NCBI RefSeq assembly: GCF_029813115.1
Contig: NZ_JAPZDS010000007.1
Coordinates: forward strand, 124,001 to 188,000
Direction of reading: 5' to 3'
Length of the DNA: 64,000 nucleotides
Source: Aureimonas sp. SK2
Lineage (GTDB): Bacteria > Pseudomonadota > Alphaproteobacteria > Rhizobiales > Rhizobiaceae
In this document: one piece after another, positions 45,671 through 54,600 of the stretch
Layout of the letters: each line of letters begins with the position of its first letter
Numbering within the stretch: the first letter of the stretch is position 1
The notes under the pieces: generated by a model
Databases searched by the model: none
Told to the model about the DNA's origin: nothing
Seen by the model: only the letters and a program-made list of their open reading frames with translations
Made by a program: the position numbers and the translations under genes

Positions 45671-46669
45671 TCAGAGCGAGCGAACGGCGACGGGCGTCTC
45701 GGTGCCCGCCGTCTCGGCCAGCGGGTTGACGAGCGGCAACCGGAACGGCCGGGCCTCGATCTCGAACCGGTCGCCTTTCTGCGTCTTCACGCCATGGGTG
45801 ACCGAAAGGGTCGCCGTGCCGAAGAAATGGACATGCAGATCGCCCGGGCGGCGGAACAGGTCGTACTTGAAATGGTGGTGCTCGAGATTGGCGATCGTGT
45901 GGGACATGTTCGCCTCGCCCGACAGGAAGGGCTTGTCGAACACCAGCTCCCCGTCGCGGCGGATACGCGAGGTGCCCTCGACGTGGTCGGGCAGATCACC
46001 GACCAGAAGCTCGGGGCCGAGCGAGGCCTGCCGCAGCTTGGAGTGGGCGAGCCAGAGGTAGTTGCCGCGCTCGACGACGTGGTCGGAGAACTCGTTGGAC
46101 AGGCAGAAGCCGAGGCGGAAGGGCGTCCCGTCCGGGCCGATCAGGTAGATGCCGGCCAGCTCCGGCTCCTCGCCGCCGTCCTTGGCGAAGACGGGCGAGG
46201 TCAGGGGCTCGCCCGGGCCGACGAGGCAGGAACCGTCGCCCTTGTAGAACCATTCGGGCTGCACGCCGATCTCGCCCGCCGCCGGCTTGCCGCCCTCAAG
46301 GCCCATGCGGAACATGCGCATGGAATCGGTGAGTTGCTCGCCCGCCTGCGCCTTATGCATCTTGTCGCGCCCGTCGGCCGAGCCGAGATGCGTGAGGCCC
46401 GTACCCGCCACAATGAAGTGCGCTGGATTCGGATGATGGATCGGCATCAGGATCCGGCTTTCGGCGAGCGCCGCATCGAGGTCCACCGCCTCCCCGCGCC
46501 CGGCGCGCTCGACCTCGTCGGCCAGCGTCGAGCCGCGCGCGACGGTCGCCTGCGCCAGGTCATAGGCCGAGAAGTAACCCGGCACGACATGGCCCATGCC
46601 TTCGTCGCCGGCCGCCACGACCTGCAGCGAGCCGGACGCGTCTTTCACTTGGAGGATTCGCAGGGCCAT
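45671..46669 (-). CDS. gguC: GguC / AraD1 family protein (fumarylacetoacetase fold)
   Basis: A 332-residue FAH-superfamily protein of the GguC/AraD1 type. It contains RILMPIHHPNPAHFIVAGTGLTHLGSADGRDKMHKA and PEWFYKGDGSCLVGPGEPLTSPVFAKDGGEEPELAGIYLIG with acidic metal ligands, GFCLSNEFSDHVVERGNYLWLAHSKLRQASLGPELL and LEHHHFKYDLFRRPGDLHVHFFGTATLS. GguC is encoded beside gguAB in Agrobacterium, and related AraD1 proteins have been proposed to dehydrate 2-keto-3-deoxy-L-arabonate. Here it leads the galactose operon. I choose the ATG at 46669 (MALRILQVKDAS), preceded by GGA; the upstream extension has no family similarity. Confidence 0.9.
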   Translation of the reverse strand: MALRILQVKDASGSLQVVAAGDEGMGHVVPGYFSAYDLAQATVARGSTLADEVERAGRGEAVDLDAALAESRILMPIHHPNPAHFIVAGTGLTHLGSADGRDKMHKAQAGEQLTDSMRMFRMGLEGGKPAAGEIGVQPEWFYKGDGSCLVGPGEPLTSPVFAKDGGEEPELAGIYLIGPDGTPFRLGFCLSNEFSDHVVERGNYLWLAHSKLRQASLGPELLVGDLPDHVEGTSRIRRDGELVFDKPFLSGEANMSHTIANLEHHHFKYDLFRRPGDLHVHFFGTATLSVTHGVKTQKGDRFEIEARPFRLPLVNPLAETAGTETPVAVRSL

Positions 46670-46747
46670 GACCATTCCACGCAATCGGATAGCGACGAAG
46701 AAACCCCGGCTGTCCGGGGCACGCGAGGGATCCGCGAGGAACGGATC

Positions 46748-46793
46748 CCAATTGTCTGCGTTATTTCGAACCGCTCCAGTCTTGTCAATCAAG
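46748..46793. promoter_or_regulatory. Putative operator region upstream of gguC
   Basis: Contains CCAATTGTCTG at 46748-46758, identical to the motif upstream of chvE, and CTTG-TCAAT-CAAG at 46781-46793, a small inverted repeat. Both lie 80-125 bp upstream of the gguC start in the divergent region with the MATE gene. Confidence 0.5.
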
Positions 46794-46943
46794 TACGCGG
46801 CGCACGGGTGCATGTCCCGAACAATTCGTCGCTGCATCGCAGCAGCGGACGGGGCGCGTGCTCGCGCCGCGAAGCTGGACAGGGGCGCCGACCGGGTCTA
46901 CCCACCGCCGTTCAAACCGGGAACAGCAGCGGGGGTCGGAACG

Positions 46944-48362
46944 ATGGTGGCGCTTGGCACGAATGCCGAAGCCGGCGCGCCCGCGTCCGTCTCGTGGGGC
47001 GCGCACCTGCGCGCGATGCTCCTGCTCGGCCTGCCGCTGATCGGGGCGCAGCTCGCGCAGATGTCGATCAACGTCACCAACACCGTGCTGATCGGACGGC
47101 TCGGCCCGGTGGAGCTCGCCGCCGCCGTCCTCACCTCGCAGACCTTCTACGTTTTCTGGATGTTCGGTTCGGGCTTCGCCTATGCGGTGATGCCGATGGC
47201 GGCGGCCGCCAACGGGCGGGGCGACACGCGCGCGGTGCGCCGCTCGGTGCGCATGGGACTCTGGGTGGTCGGCTTCTACAGCGCCGCGGTGATGGTGCCG
47301 CTCTGGTTCACGCGCGACATCTTCCTCGCCCTCGGCCAGGACGCCCGCGTCGCCGACCTCGGCGGCCACTACATGCGCATCCTTCAGTGGTCGATGCTGC
47401 CCTATCTCATGACCTTCGTGCTGCGGTCCTATCTCAGCGCGCTGGAACGGCCGCGGGCCGTGCTGGCGATCACCGTCGCCGGCGCTCTCGTCAACGCGCT
47501 GGGCAACTATGCGCTGATCTTCGGCCATTTCGGCTTTCCGGCCCTCGGCCTGACGGGGTCGGGTATCGCCTCCGTCACGACCTCCGTCTTCATCGTGGGC
47601 GCGCTTTTCGCCTACACCCGCCTGGTGCTGGCCCTCCAACCCTACGACCTCTGGCGCCGGTTCCACCTGCCGGACTGGGAGGCGTTCCGCGAGGTGGCGC
47701 GCCTCGGCTGGCCGATCGGCGCAACCATCGTCGCCGAGGTCGGCCTGTTCACGGCGGCCTCGGTGATGATGGGCTGGATCGGCACGGTGGAGCTGGCCGC
47801 ACACGGCATCGCCCTTCAGCTCGCCTCCATCTCCTTCATGATCCCGCTCGGCCTTTCCAGCGCGGCGACCGTTCGCGTCGGCTCGGCCTACGGGCGCGGC
47901 AGTGCGGAGGACGTCGCGCGGGCGGCGCGGGTGGCAATGATGGTGGCGGTCGGCATCGCCTTCTTCGCCGCCCTTCTGTTCTGGCTGATGCCGGAGAGGC
48001 TGATCGGCCTCTATCTCGACCTGCGACAGCCGGACGCCGCGCGGGTCCTCGCGACCGCCATTCCGCTCCTGTTCGTCGCGGCCGCTTTCCAGCTCATTGA
48101 CGCCGCGCAGGTGACCGCCAACGGGGTCCTGCGCGGGCTGAAGGACACGCGCACGCCCATGCTGATCGCCGTGGCAAGCTATTGGGCCGTCGGCATGCCG
48201 ATCGCCTACACGCTCGCCTTCCCCCTCGGCTGGCAAGGGGTCGGCGTCTGGTGGGGCCTCGCCGCAGGGCTCGCGGTGGCGGCGGTCTCCATGACCGCGC
48301 GCTACCTTCAGCGCGAGCGCAGCGGACAGATCACGGCCAGAGCCGAGCCCCTCACCCCCTGA
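46944..48362 (+). CDS. MATE family efflux transporter
   Basis: A 472-residue inner-membrane transporter of the MATE (NorM/DinF) family with 12 predicted helices in two homologous halves. Typical segments are [38 protein letters not shown] (residues 27-64), [30 protein letters not shown], and [60 protein letters not shown]. It likely exports cationic compounds or drugs using Na+ or H+; substrate unknown. The ATG at 46944 has GGGGGT 8-10 nt upstream. The 3' end overlaps the convergent fucD by 11 bp. Confidence 0.93.
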   Translation: MVALGTNAEAGAPASVSWGAHLRAMLLLGLPLIGAQLAQMSINVTNTVLIGRLGPVELAAAVLTSQTFYVFWMFGSGFAYAVMPMAAAANGRGDTRAVRRSVRMGLWVVGFYSAAVMVPLWFTRDIFLALGQDARVADLGGHYMRILQWSMLPYLMTFVLRSYLSALERPRAVLAITVAGALVNALGNYALIFGHFGFPALGLTGSGIASVTTSVFIVGALFAYTRLVLALQPYDLWRRFHLPDWEAFREVARLGWPIGATIVAEVGLFTAASVMMGWIGTVELAAHGIALQLASISFMIPLGLSSAATVRVGSAYGRGSAEDVARAARVAMMVAVGIAFFAALLFWLMPERLIGLYLDLRQPDAARVLATAIPLLFVAAAFQLIDAAQVTANGVLRGLKDTRTPMLIAVASYWAVGMPIAYTLAFPLGWQGVGVWWGLAAGLAVAAVSMTARYLQRERSGQITARAEPLTP

Positions 48363-49629
48363 ACAGATGCGCCTCGATGGAGGCGCGCTTCATCTCGATG
48401 GAGAAGCCCGGCGCGCGCGGCGGCATGTAGCGCCCGCCGCGCACGTCGCAGGGGTGCACGAAGTGCTCGTGCAGATGGTCGACATACTCGGCCACCCGCC
48501 CTTCCATCGTGCCGGAGACGACGAGATAGTCGATCATCGACAGGTGCTGGACGTATTCGCACAGGCCCACGCCCCCGGCGTGCGGGCAGACCGGCTTTCC
48601 GAACTTGGCGGCCATCAGCATGATCGCGAGGTTCTCGTTGAGGCCCCCGACCCGAGCCGCGTCGATCTGCACCACGTCGATCGCGTCGGCCTGCAGGAAC
48701 TGCTTGAACATGATGCGGTTCTGGCACATCTCGCCCGTCGCCACCTTGACCGGCGCGACGCCGGCCTTGATCTGGCCGTGGCCGATGACGTCGTCCGGCG
48801 AAGTCGGCTCCTCGATGAACCAGGGGCGGAACTCGGCCAGCCGGTTCACCCAGTCGATCGCCTCGCCGACCTCCCAGACCTGGTTGGCGTCGATCATCAG
48901 CGTGCGGTCCGGGCCGATCTCCTCGCGCACGATGCGGCAGCGGCGGATGTCGTCGTCGAGGTCGCGGCCGACCTTGAGCTTGAAGTGCGTCCAGCCTTCC
49001 GCCATGCCCTCACGGCAAAGGCGGCGCATCTTCTCGTCGTCGTATCCGAGCCAGCCGGCTGAGGTCGTGTAGGTCGGATAGCCCTTGTCGGACAGGATCG
49101 CCAGACGCTCGGCCTTGCCCTCCGCCGCGCGCTCCAGGATCGCGCGCGCTTCGTCGCGCGTCAGCGCGTTGCCGAGATAGCGGAAGTCCACGAGATCGAG
49201 GACCTGGTCGGGCGCCATGTCGGCGATGAGCTGCCAGACCGGCTTGCCTTCGTGCTTCGCCCACAGGTCCCAGACCGCGTTCACCACGGCGCCGATCGCC
49301 ATGTGCATCACGCCCTTGTCCGGCCCAAGCCAGCGCAACTGGCTGTCGCCGGTGATTCGCCGCCAGAAACCGCCCATGTCGGCGGCGATCTCCTCGATCG
49401 ACAGGCCCACCACCCGCTCGGCCGCCGCCGAGATCGCCGCCGTCACGAGATCGTTGCCCCGGCCGATGGTGAAGGCGAGGCCGTGCCCCTCCAGGGCGCT
49501 TCCCGTGCGCAGCACGACATAAGCGGCGGAATAGTCGGGGTCGGGGTTCATGGCGTCCGACCCGTCCAGCTTCATCGACGTGGCGAAGCGGATGTCGAAG
49601 GTCTCGAAACCAGCGATAGTGGTGGACAT
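48352..49629 (-). CDS. fucD: L-fuconate dehydratase
   Basis: A 425-residue enolase-superfamily enzyme (MR subgroup) that dehydrates L-fuconate to 2-keto-3-deoxy-L-fuconate. Key blocks are [25 protein letters not shown] (catalytic Lys pair KLK near residue 220), [11 protein letters not shown] (metal Asp), [16 protein letters not shown] (metal Glu), and [25 protein letters not shown] (catalytic His). The first 60 residues ([30 protein letters not shown]) are typical of FucD. I choose the ATG at 49629; the frame extends 13 codons further with no similarity. It diverges from the IclR regulator across a palindromic operator candidate. Confidence 0.95.
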   Translation of the reverse strand: MSTTIAGFETFDIRFATSMKLDGSDAMNPDPDYSAAYVVLRTGSALEGHGLAFTIGRGNDLVTAAISAAAERVVGLSIEEIAADMGGFWRRITGDSQLRWLGPDKGVMHMAIGAVVNAVWDLWAKHEGKPVWQLIADMAPDQVLDLVDFRYLGNALTRDEARAILERAAEGKAERLAILSDKGYPTYTTSAGWLGYDDEKMRRLCREGMAEGWTHFKLKVGRDLDDDIRRCRIVREEIGPDRTLMIDANQVWEVGEAIDWVNRLAEFRPWFIEEPTSPDDVIGHGQIKAGVAPVKVATGEMCQNRIMFKQFLQADAIDVVQIDAARVGGLNENLAIMLMAAKFGKPVCPHAGGVGLCEYVQHLSMIDYLVVSGTMEGRVAEYVDHLHEHFVHPCDVRGGRYMPPRAPGFSIEMKRASIEAHLFRG

Positions 49630-49644
49630 GCCGGAAAATCCCTG

Positions 49645-49656
49645 TTCATATATGAA
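49645..49656. promoter_or_regulatory. Palindrome TTCATATATGAA between fucD and the IclR gene
   Basis: Perfect 12-bp AT-rich palindrome in the 51-bp gap between divergent fucD and the regulator. It is a likely IclR operator controlling both directions. Binding is inferred. Confidence 0.6.
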
Positions 49657-49680
49657 AACTGAAATCACCAGCGGAAACGC

Positions 49681-50532
49681 ATGTCAACCGATCGCCAGGA
49701 AGCGTCCGAGGATGCCGCCCGCTACAGCGCCCCGGCGCTGGAGAAGGGGCTCGACATCCTGGAACACCTGTCGGCGACGCGCGCGGCGCTGAACCTCGGC
49801 GAACTGGCCGAGGCGCTCGGCCGCACGCGCAGCGAGATCTTCCGCATGGTCGCCGTCCTGGAAGCGCGCGGCTACCTCGACCGCGACGGACCGGACCGAT
49901 TCGTCGTCGCCGACAAGCTGTTCCGCCTTGGCCTCAACCGGCCGCTGCACCGCTCGCTGACCGACGCGGCTCTCCCGGTCATGCGCGACTTCGCCGAAAC
50001 GACGGGCTATTCCTGCCACCTCGCGGTGCCGAGCGGCACGCAGATGGTCGTGATCGCGCGGGTGGAGAGCGTGTCGCATATCGGCTTCTCCGTGCGCATC
50101 GGCTATCGGCAACCGCTGGTGCGAACGGGCTCGGGACATTGCCTCCTCGCCTTCATGAGCAAGCGCCGGCGCGAGCGCACGTTCGAGGCCATCGCCGCGG
50201 AGGACCGGGGTTTCGACTTCGCCGACCTCCAGGCGCGCCTCGACCGGTTCCGCCAGGCGGGCCGGGTCGTGCGCGCGTCCGGCATCACCGAAGGCGTGAC
50301 CGACGTCTCGCTGCCGATCTTCGACCCGGAGGACACGGGTGCCGTCGCCGCGCTCACCTGCCCTCACCTTCGGATCCTGAACGACCCGGTGGAGCCCGAG
50401 GCCTTGGGCGACGAGATCGCACGGGCGGCAGAGCGCATCAGCGCCGCGCTCGCCGCGCCGGTCTCGGCCCCATCGGACGAGGGTTCCGCCATCATGCCGC
50501 GCCCCCCGGCGCCAAAAGGAGAACGCCAGTGA
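49681..50532 (+). CDS. IclR family transcriptional regulator
   Basis: A 283-residue regulator with an N-terminal winged-helix domain (residues about 16-75: [54 protein letters not shown]) and a GAF-like effector domain ([68 protein letters not shown]). It is the first gene of a short operon with an SDR and fucU, and divergent from fucD, so it is the probable regulator of L-fucose use. The effector is likely fucose or a pathway intermediate; inference. Confidence 0.92.
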   Translation: MSTDRQEASEDAARYSAPALEKGLDILEHLSATRAALNLGELAEALGRTRSEIFRMVAVLEARGYLDRDGPDRFVVADKLFRLGLNRPLHRSLTDAALPVMRDFAETTGYSCHLAVPSGTQMVVIARVESVSHIGFSVRIGYRQPLVRTGSGHCLLAFMSKRRRERTFEAIAAEDRGFDFADLQARLDRFRQAGRVVRASGITEGVTDVSLPIFDPEDTGAVAALTCPHLRILNDPVEPEALGDEIARAAERISAALAAPVSAPSDEGSAIMPRPPAPKGERQ

Positions 50533-51272
50533 CGAACCGTCTGGCCGGACAGCGCGCGGTGGTCACCGCCGCCGCACAGGGCATCGGGCGCGCCACCGCC
50601 CTTGCCTTCGCCCGCGAGGGCGCCGAGGTGATCGCCTCCGACATCAACGAGGAGAAGCTCGCCGAGCTCGGCTCCGAATCCGGCATCACGGTGCGCCGCC
50701 TCGACGTGCGCGACGGGGCGGCGGTCGCCGCCTTTGCCCGCGAGGTCGGACGCGCCGACATTCTCTTCAACTGCGCCGGCTTCGTCCATGCCGGCACGAT
50801 CCTCGACTGCACGGAGGAGGAGTTCGACTTCGCCTTCGATCTCAACGTCCGCTCCATGTTCCGCATGGTGCGCGCCTTCCTGCCGGCCATGATCGAGGGC
50901 GGCGGCGGTTCGATCGTCAACATCGCCTCGGTCGCCTCGTCGGTGATCGCGGCGCCCAACCGCTTCGTCTACGGCGCGTCCAAGGCGGCGGTGATCGGCC
51001 TGACGAAATCGGTCGCGGCCGATTTCGTCGGCCAGGGCATCCGCGCCAACGCGATCTGTCCGGGAACGGTGGAGAGTCCGTCCCTGGAGGACCGGATGCG
51101 CGCGACCGGCGATCTCGAAGCGGCGCGCGCCGCATTCGCCGCCCGCCAGCCCATGGGCCGACTCGGCAAGCCCGAGGAGATCGCCGCCCTTGCCGTCTAC
51201 CTCGCCTCGCGCGAATCGGGCTTCGTCACCGGCCAGGCGATTTCGATCGACGGCGGCTGGACCAACATCTGA
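50529..51272 (+). CDS. Short-chain dehydrogenase, probable 2-keto-3-deoxy-L-fuconate dehydrogenase
   Basis: A 247-residue classical SDR: TAAAQGIGRATALAFA is the nucleotide-binding loop (residues about 13-28), NCAGFVH follows, the catalytic Ser is in NIASVASS, Tyr-x-x-x-Lys is YGASK (Tyr about 146), and GRLGKPEEIAALAVYLASRESGFVTGQAISIDGGW is the C-terminal pattern. In known L-fucose pathways an SDR oxidises 2-keto-3-deoxy-L-fuconate, and this gene lies between the IclR regulator and fucU. GTG start at 50529, overlapping the IclR stop (GTGA), with AAGGAGA upstream. L-fucose dehydrogenase activity is the alternative; the two SDR roles are hard to tell apart by eye. Confidence 0.85.
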   Translation: MTNRLAGQRAVVTAAAQGIGRATALAFAREGAEVIASDINEEKLAELGSESGITVRRLDVRDGAAVAAFAREVGRADILFNCAGFVHAGTILDCTEEEFDFAFDLNVRSMFRMVRAFLPAMIEGGGGSIVNIASVASSVIAAPNRFVYGASKAAVIGLTKSVAADFVGQGIRANAICPGTVESPSLEDRMRATGDLEAARAAFAARQPMGRLGKPEEIAALAVYLASRESGFVTGQAISIDGGWTNI

Positions 51273-51284
51273 GGGAGGCAAGCG

Positions 51285-51707
51285 ATGCTGCGAAACATCC
51301 ATCCGCTTCTGGGCCCCGATCTCCTCCACGCGCTGCGCTCGCTCGGGCACGGCGACGAGATGGTGATCGCCGACGCCAACTTCCCCGCCCATTCGCTGGG
51401 GCCGCGGGTGGTGCGTCTCGACGGAGTGGACGCGGTGACCGCCGCGGCCGCGATCCTGGCGCACCTGCCGCTCGACACGTTCGTGGAGGACGCGGCCTTC
51501 CGCATGGAAGTGGTCGGAGATCCCGGCGCGGTTCCGCCGATCGCCGAAGAGTTCGCCGAAGTCGTCCGCCGCCGCGCGGGCGACTTCCCGATCCGCTCGC
51601 TGGAACGTTTCGCGTTCTACGAGCGGGCAAAAACGGCATGTCTGATCGTCTCGACAGGGGAAACCCGCCATTACGGCAACTTGATCCTGAAGACGGGCGT
51701 GCTCTGA
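51285..51707 (+). CDS. fucU: L-fucose mutarotase (FucU/RbsD family)
   Basis: A 140-residue enzyme that interconverts the anomers of L-fucose. It begins MLRNIHPLLGPDLLHALRSLGHGDEMVIADANFPAHSL; the His of GHGDE is the catalytic residue. Near the C-terminus ERFAFYERAKTACLIVSTGETRHYGNLILKTGVL is the FucU tail with the sugar-contact Tyr and Asn. It starts 12 bp after the SDR. Its presence strongly supports the fucose assignment of the whole locus. Confidence 0.95.
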   Translation: MLRNIHPLLGPDLLHALRSLGHGDEMVIADANFPAHSLGPRVVRLDGVDAVTAAAAILAHLPLDTFVEDAAFRMEVVGDPGAVPPIAEEFAEVVRRRAGDFPIRSLERFAFYERAKTACLIVSTGETRHYGNLILKTGVL

Positions 51708-51834
51708 ACCGCTGTATTCCGGGGGTTTCGGGCGAGCAAGGCTCTTGCCAAGGCTGCGGACCGCCGATACGGTATGTTTATCTCAGTTTGAACAAGAACC
51801 GGAACAACCGGTCTATTTTGGGAGAGGAAACCCG

Positions 51835-52818
51835 ATGACCACTCTGACTCTGACTCGCCGGCTTGCCCTGGCCGGTATCGCCGCCGCGACGCTCGCCCTC
51901 GGCATCCCGAGCGCGCCCGCCCTGGCGCAGCAGCCGACCATCCCGATCATCGTGAAGGACACAACCTCCTTCTACTGGCAGATCGTTCTGGCCGGCGCCC
52001 GCAAGGCGGGCCAGGACCTCGGCGTCAACGTGCCCGAGCTCGGCGCCCAGGCCGAGACCGACATCAACGGCCAGATCTCGATTCTCGAGAACGCCGTGGC
52101 CGGCAACCCGGCCGCGATCGTGATCGCCCCGACCGAGCGCACCGCCCTCGGCCCCCCGATCACCGAGGCCGCCAAGTCGGTCCCGGTCATCGGCATCGAC
52201 TCCTCGGCCGAGTCGGACGCCTTCACCTCGTTCCTGACGACGGACAACGTCCAGGGCGGCCGCATCGCCGCCGACGGCCTCGCGGCCGCCATCAAGGCGA
52301 AGACCGGCAAGGAGGAAGGCGAGGTCGCGCTCATCACCAACGCGCCGAACGCCGGCTCGCTGGAAGAGCGCAAGAAGGGCTTCATCGAGCAGCTCGCCAA
52401 GTATCCCGGCCTGAAGCTCGTGGCCGACCGCTATGCCGACGGCCAGGCCGCGACCGGTCTCAACATCACGACCGACCTTCTCACGGCGAACCCGAACCTC
52501 GTCGGCATCTTCGCCTCGAACCTGATCATGGCGCAGGGCGCCGGCCAGGCGATCGCCGAGAACAATGCCAAGGACAAGGTCGCCCTGATCGGCTTCGACA
52601 GCGACGACCGCCTCGTGGGCTTCCTGAAGGACGGCGTCATCTCCGCCCTCGTGGTGCAGGACCCCTACCGGATGGGTTACGACGGCATCAAGACGGCGCT
52701 CGCCGCCTCCAAGAAGGAGTCGGTGGAGAAGAACGTCGACACCGGCGCCAACCTCATCACGACCGAGAACATGAACGAGGCCCGCTCGCAGGAGCTTCTG
52801 AACCCGAAGGTCAACTAA
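51835..52818 (+). CDS. Sugar ABC transporter substrate-binding protein
   Basis: A 327-residue periplasmic binding protein of the ribose/galactose type. Signal peptide residues 1-31 (LAGIAAATLALGIPSAPALAQ). The mature protein has IIVKDTTSFYWQIVLAGARKAGQDLGV, QISILENAVAGNPAAIVIAPTERTALGPPI, VIGIDSSAE and FLTTDNVQGGRIAADGLAAAI. It is the first gene of an ABC operon just downstream of fucU. A GGGAGAGG site precedes the ATG. L-fucose is the likely ligand from context, not from binding-site residues. Confidence 0.9.
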   Translation: MTTLTLTRRLALAGIAAATLALGIPSAPALAQQPTIPIIVKDTTSFYWQIVLAGARKAGQDLGVNVPELGAQAETDINGQISILENAVAGNPAAIVIAPTERTALGPPITEAAKSVPVIGIDSSAESDAFTSFLTTDNVQGGRIAADGLAAAIKAKTGKEEGEVALITNAPNAGSLEERKKGFIEQLAKYPGLKLVADRYADGQAATGLNITTDLLTANPNLVGIFASNLIMAQGAGQAIAENNAKDKVALIGFDSDDRLVGFLKDGVISALVVQDPYRMGYDGIKTALAASKKESVEKNVDTGANLITTENMNEARSQELLNPKVN

Positions 52819-52827
52819 GGGTCCCGG

Positions 52828-52855
52828 CCGGAGGGCGGCGCTGGCCGCCCTCCGG
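52828..52855 (+). other. Hairpin after the sugar-binding protein gene
   Basis: Perfect 12-bp stem CCGGAGGGCGGC / GCCGCCCTCCGG with a 4-nt loop, 10 bp after the stop, without a T run. As in the chvE operon, it probably stabilises the binding-protein message or attenuates the ATPase and permease. Confidence 0.75.
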
Positions 52856-53040
52856 CTCGAAGCGTCCGAACGCGCCGCAGTCCGCCGCCCCGCCTTGCCG
52901 GGACGGCCGCCGACGGCTCCCATCCCCGTTCTCCGTTCCAGCCCTCGCCGCAGGGCCTCCCGGACGCTTCCGACGCATGTTCGCGCCCGCTCTCCGCGCA
53001 AACGGAGGGCGCGCCCCGATGCAGCCCTTCGGAGGGTGCC

Positions 53041-54588
53041 ATGTCCTCGACGCATCACGACCCCCTTCCCGTCGATCTCCACCCGACCGACGATCCGCTA
53101 CCGGCCGCCGGCACCACGATCCTGGAGCTGAGGCAGCTCGAGAAGCGCTACGGCCCGGTCCTGGCCCTGAAGCCCGCGTCGCTCGCCTTCCAGGCTGGCG
53201 AGGTGCATGCGATCGTCGGCGAGAACGGGGCGGGCAAATCGACCCTGATCAAGCTCCTGACCGGCGTCATCCGGCGCTCCGGCGGCGAGATCCTGTGGCA
53301 GGGCAAGCCGGTCGATCTTGCCACCCCGCAGGAGGCGATCGACCATGGCATCAACGCCGTGCACCAGGAGGTGGTCCTCTGCCGGCACTTGTCGGTTGCC
53401 GCCAACATCTTCCTCGGCGACGAGACGGTACGCTTCGGGCTCCTGCAGAAGCGCAAGATGAACGAGGCCGCGCAGGCGATCCTCGACGATCTCGGCTTCC
53501 ACCTGCCGGCCGAGGCGGAACTCGGCTCGCTCACCATCGGCCAGCAGCAGCTCGTGGCCACCGCCCGCGCTTCGTTGCGCGGCACCCGCTTCCTGATCTT
53601 CGACGAGCCGACCGCCTATCTGACCCGCCAGGAAGCCGCTCAGCTCTTCACGCTGATCCGGCGCCTCAAGGCCGAAGGCGTTACGATCGTCTATATCAGT
53701 CACCGCATGGAGGAGATCTTCGAGCTGGCCGACCGCGTGTCGGTGCTGCGCGACGGGACCCATGTCGGCACGCGCCTGATCGGCGAGACCAACGACGCCG
53801 AACTCGTCGCCATGATGATCAACCGCTCGCTGGAACAGATCTACCACAAGGAGGAGGTCGCCCTCGGCGCGCCGCTGATCGAGGCCCGGAACCTGTCCGG
53901 CGCCGGCTTCTCCGACGTATCGCTGACGGTGCGCGCGGGCGAGATCGTCGGGCTCTACGGCCTGATCGGCGCGGGACGCAGCGAGTTCGCGCTCAGCCTC
54001 TTCGGCCGCAATCCGAAGACCGGCGGCGAGATCTTCTGGAAGGGGCAGCCGGTCGAGATCAGCAGCGAGCGCAAGGCGATCGACCTCGGCATTGCGCTGG
54101 CGCCCGAAAGCCGGCGCGACCAAGGCCTGGCGCTGAACCTTCCCATCGGCCTCAACCTCAACCTTCCAATCTACGACCGGCTGACGCGCGGCATCACGAT
54201 CAGCTCGCGCCTCGAAGCCGAGCACGCCGACCAGCAGATCCGGAACCTCGCGATCAAGACGCCGAGCCGGCGCTCTCTCGCGTCCTCCATGTCGGGCGGC
54301 AACCAGCAGAAGATCGTGATCGGCAAGTGGCTAAACCACGGCGCCGAGGTCTTCATCTTCGACGAGCCGACGGTGGGCGTAGACGTCGGCACCAAGGCCG
54401 AAATCTATCGCCTCTTCGGGCAGCTCCTCAAGAACGGCGCCGGCATCCTCCTGATTTCGTCCTACCTGCCCGAAGTCTACGAACTCGCCGACACGCTGCA
54501 CGTCTTCCGCGGCGGGCGGCTCGTCGGCACCAGCGCTTTTCACCAGTCCACGCACGAGGACATTCTCACCCAGGCGATCGGCGTCTGA
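53041..54588 (+). CDS. Sugar ABC transporter ATP-binding protein
   Basis: A 515-residue double ABC ATPase of the RbsA type. The first domain has Walker [10 protein letters not shown] near residue 61, signature LTIGQQQLVATARASLRGTRFLIFDEPTAYLT and HRMEEIFELADRVSVLRDG. The second has GLIGAGRSEFAL (degenerate Walker A), MSGGNQQKIVIGKWL and VFIFDEPTVGVDVGTKAEIYRL. The ATG at 53041 has CGGAGGG 6 nt upstream. It lies about 222 bp after the binding protein and 12 bp before the permease. Confidence 0.93.
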   Translation: MSSTHHDPLPVDLHPTDDPLPAAGTTILELRQLEKRYGPVLALKPASLAFQAGEVHAIVGENGAGKSTLIKLLTGVIRRSGGEILWQGKPVDLATPQEAIDHGINAVHQEVVLCRHLSVAANIFLGDETVRFGLLQKRKMNEAAQAILDDLGFHLPAEAELGSLTIGQQQLVATARASLRGTRFLIFDEPTAYLTRQEAAQLFTLIRRLKAEGVTIVYISHRMEEIFELADRVSVLRDGTHVGTRLIGETNDAELVAMMINRSLEQIYHKEEVALGAPLIEARNLSGAGFSDVSLTVRAGEIVGLYGLIGAGRSEFALSLFGRNPKTGGEIFWKGQPVEISSERKAIDLGIALAPESRRDQGLALNLPIGLNLNLPIYDRLTRGITISSRLEAEHADQQIRNLAIKTPSRRSLASSMSGGNQQKIVIGKWLNHGAEVFIFDEPTVGVDVGTKAEIYRLFGQLLKNGAGILLISSYLPEVYELADTLHVFRGGRLVGTSAFHQSTHEDILTQAIGV

Positions 54589-54600
54589 ACGAGGTTACCC

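Noticed and set aside
51798-51812. ACCGG-AACAA-CCGGT inverted repeat upstream of the second sugar-binding gene
   Set aside because: Five-bp arms only, not repeated elsewhere in the locus; noted but not called an operator.
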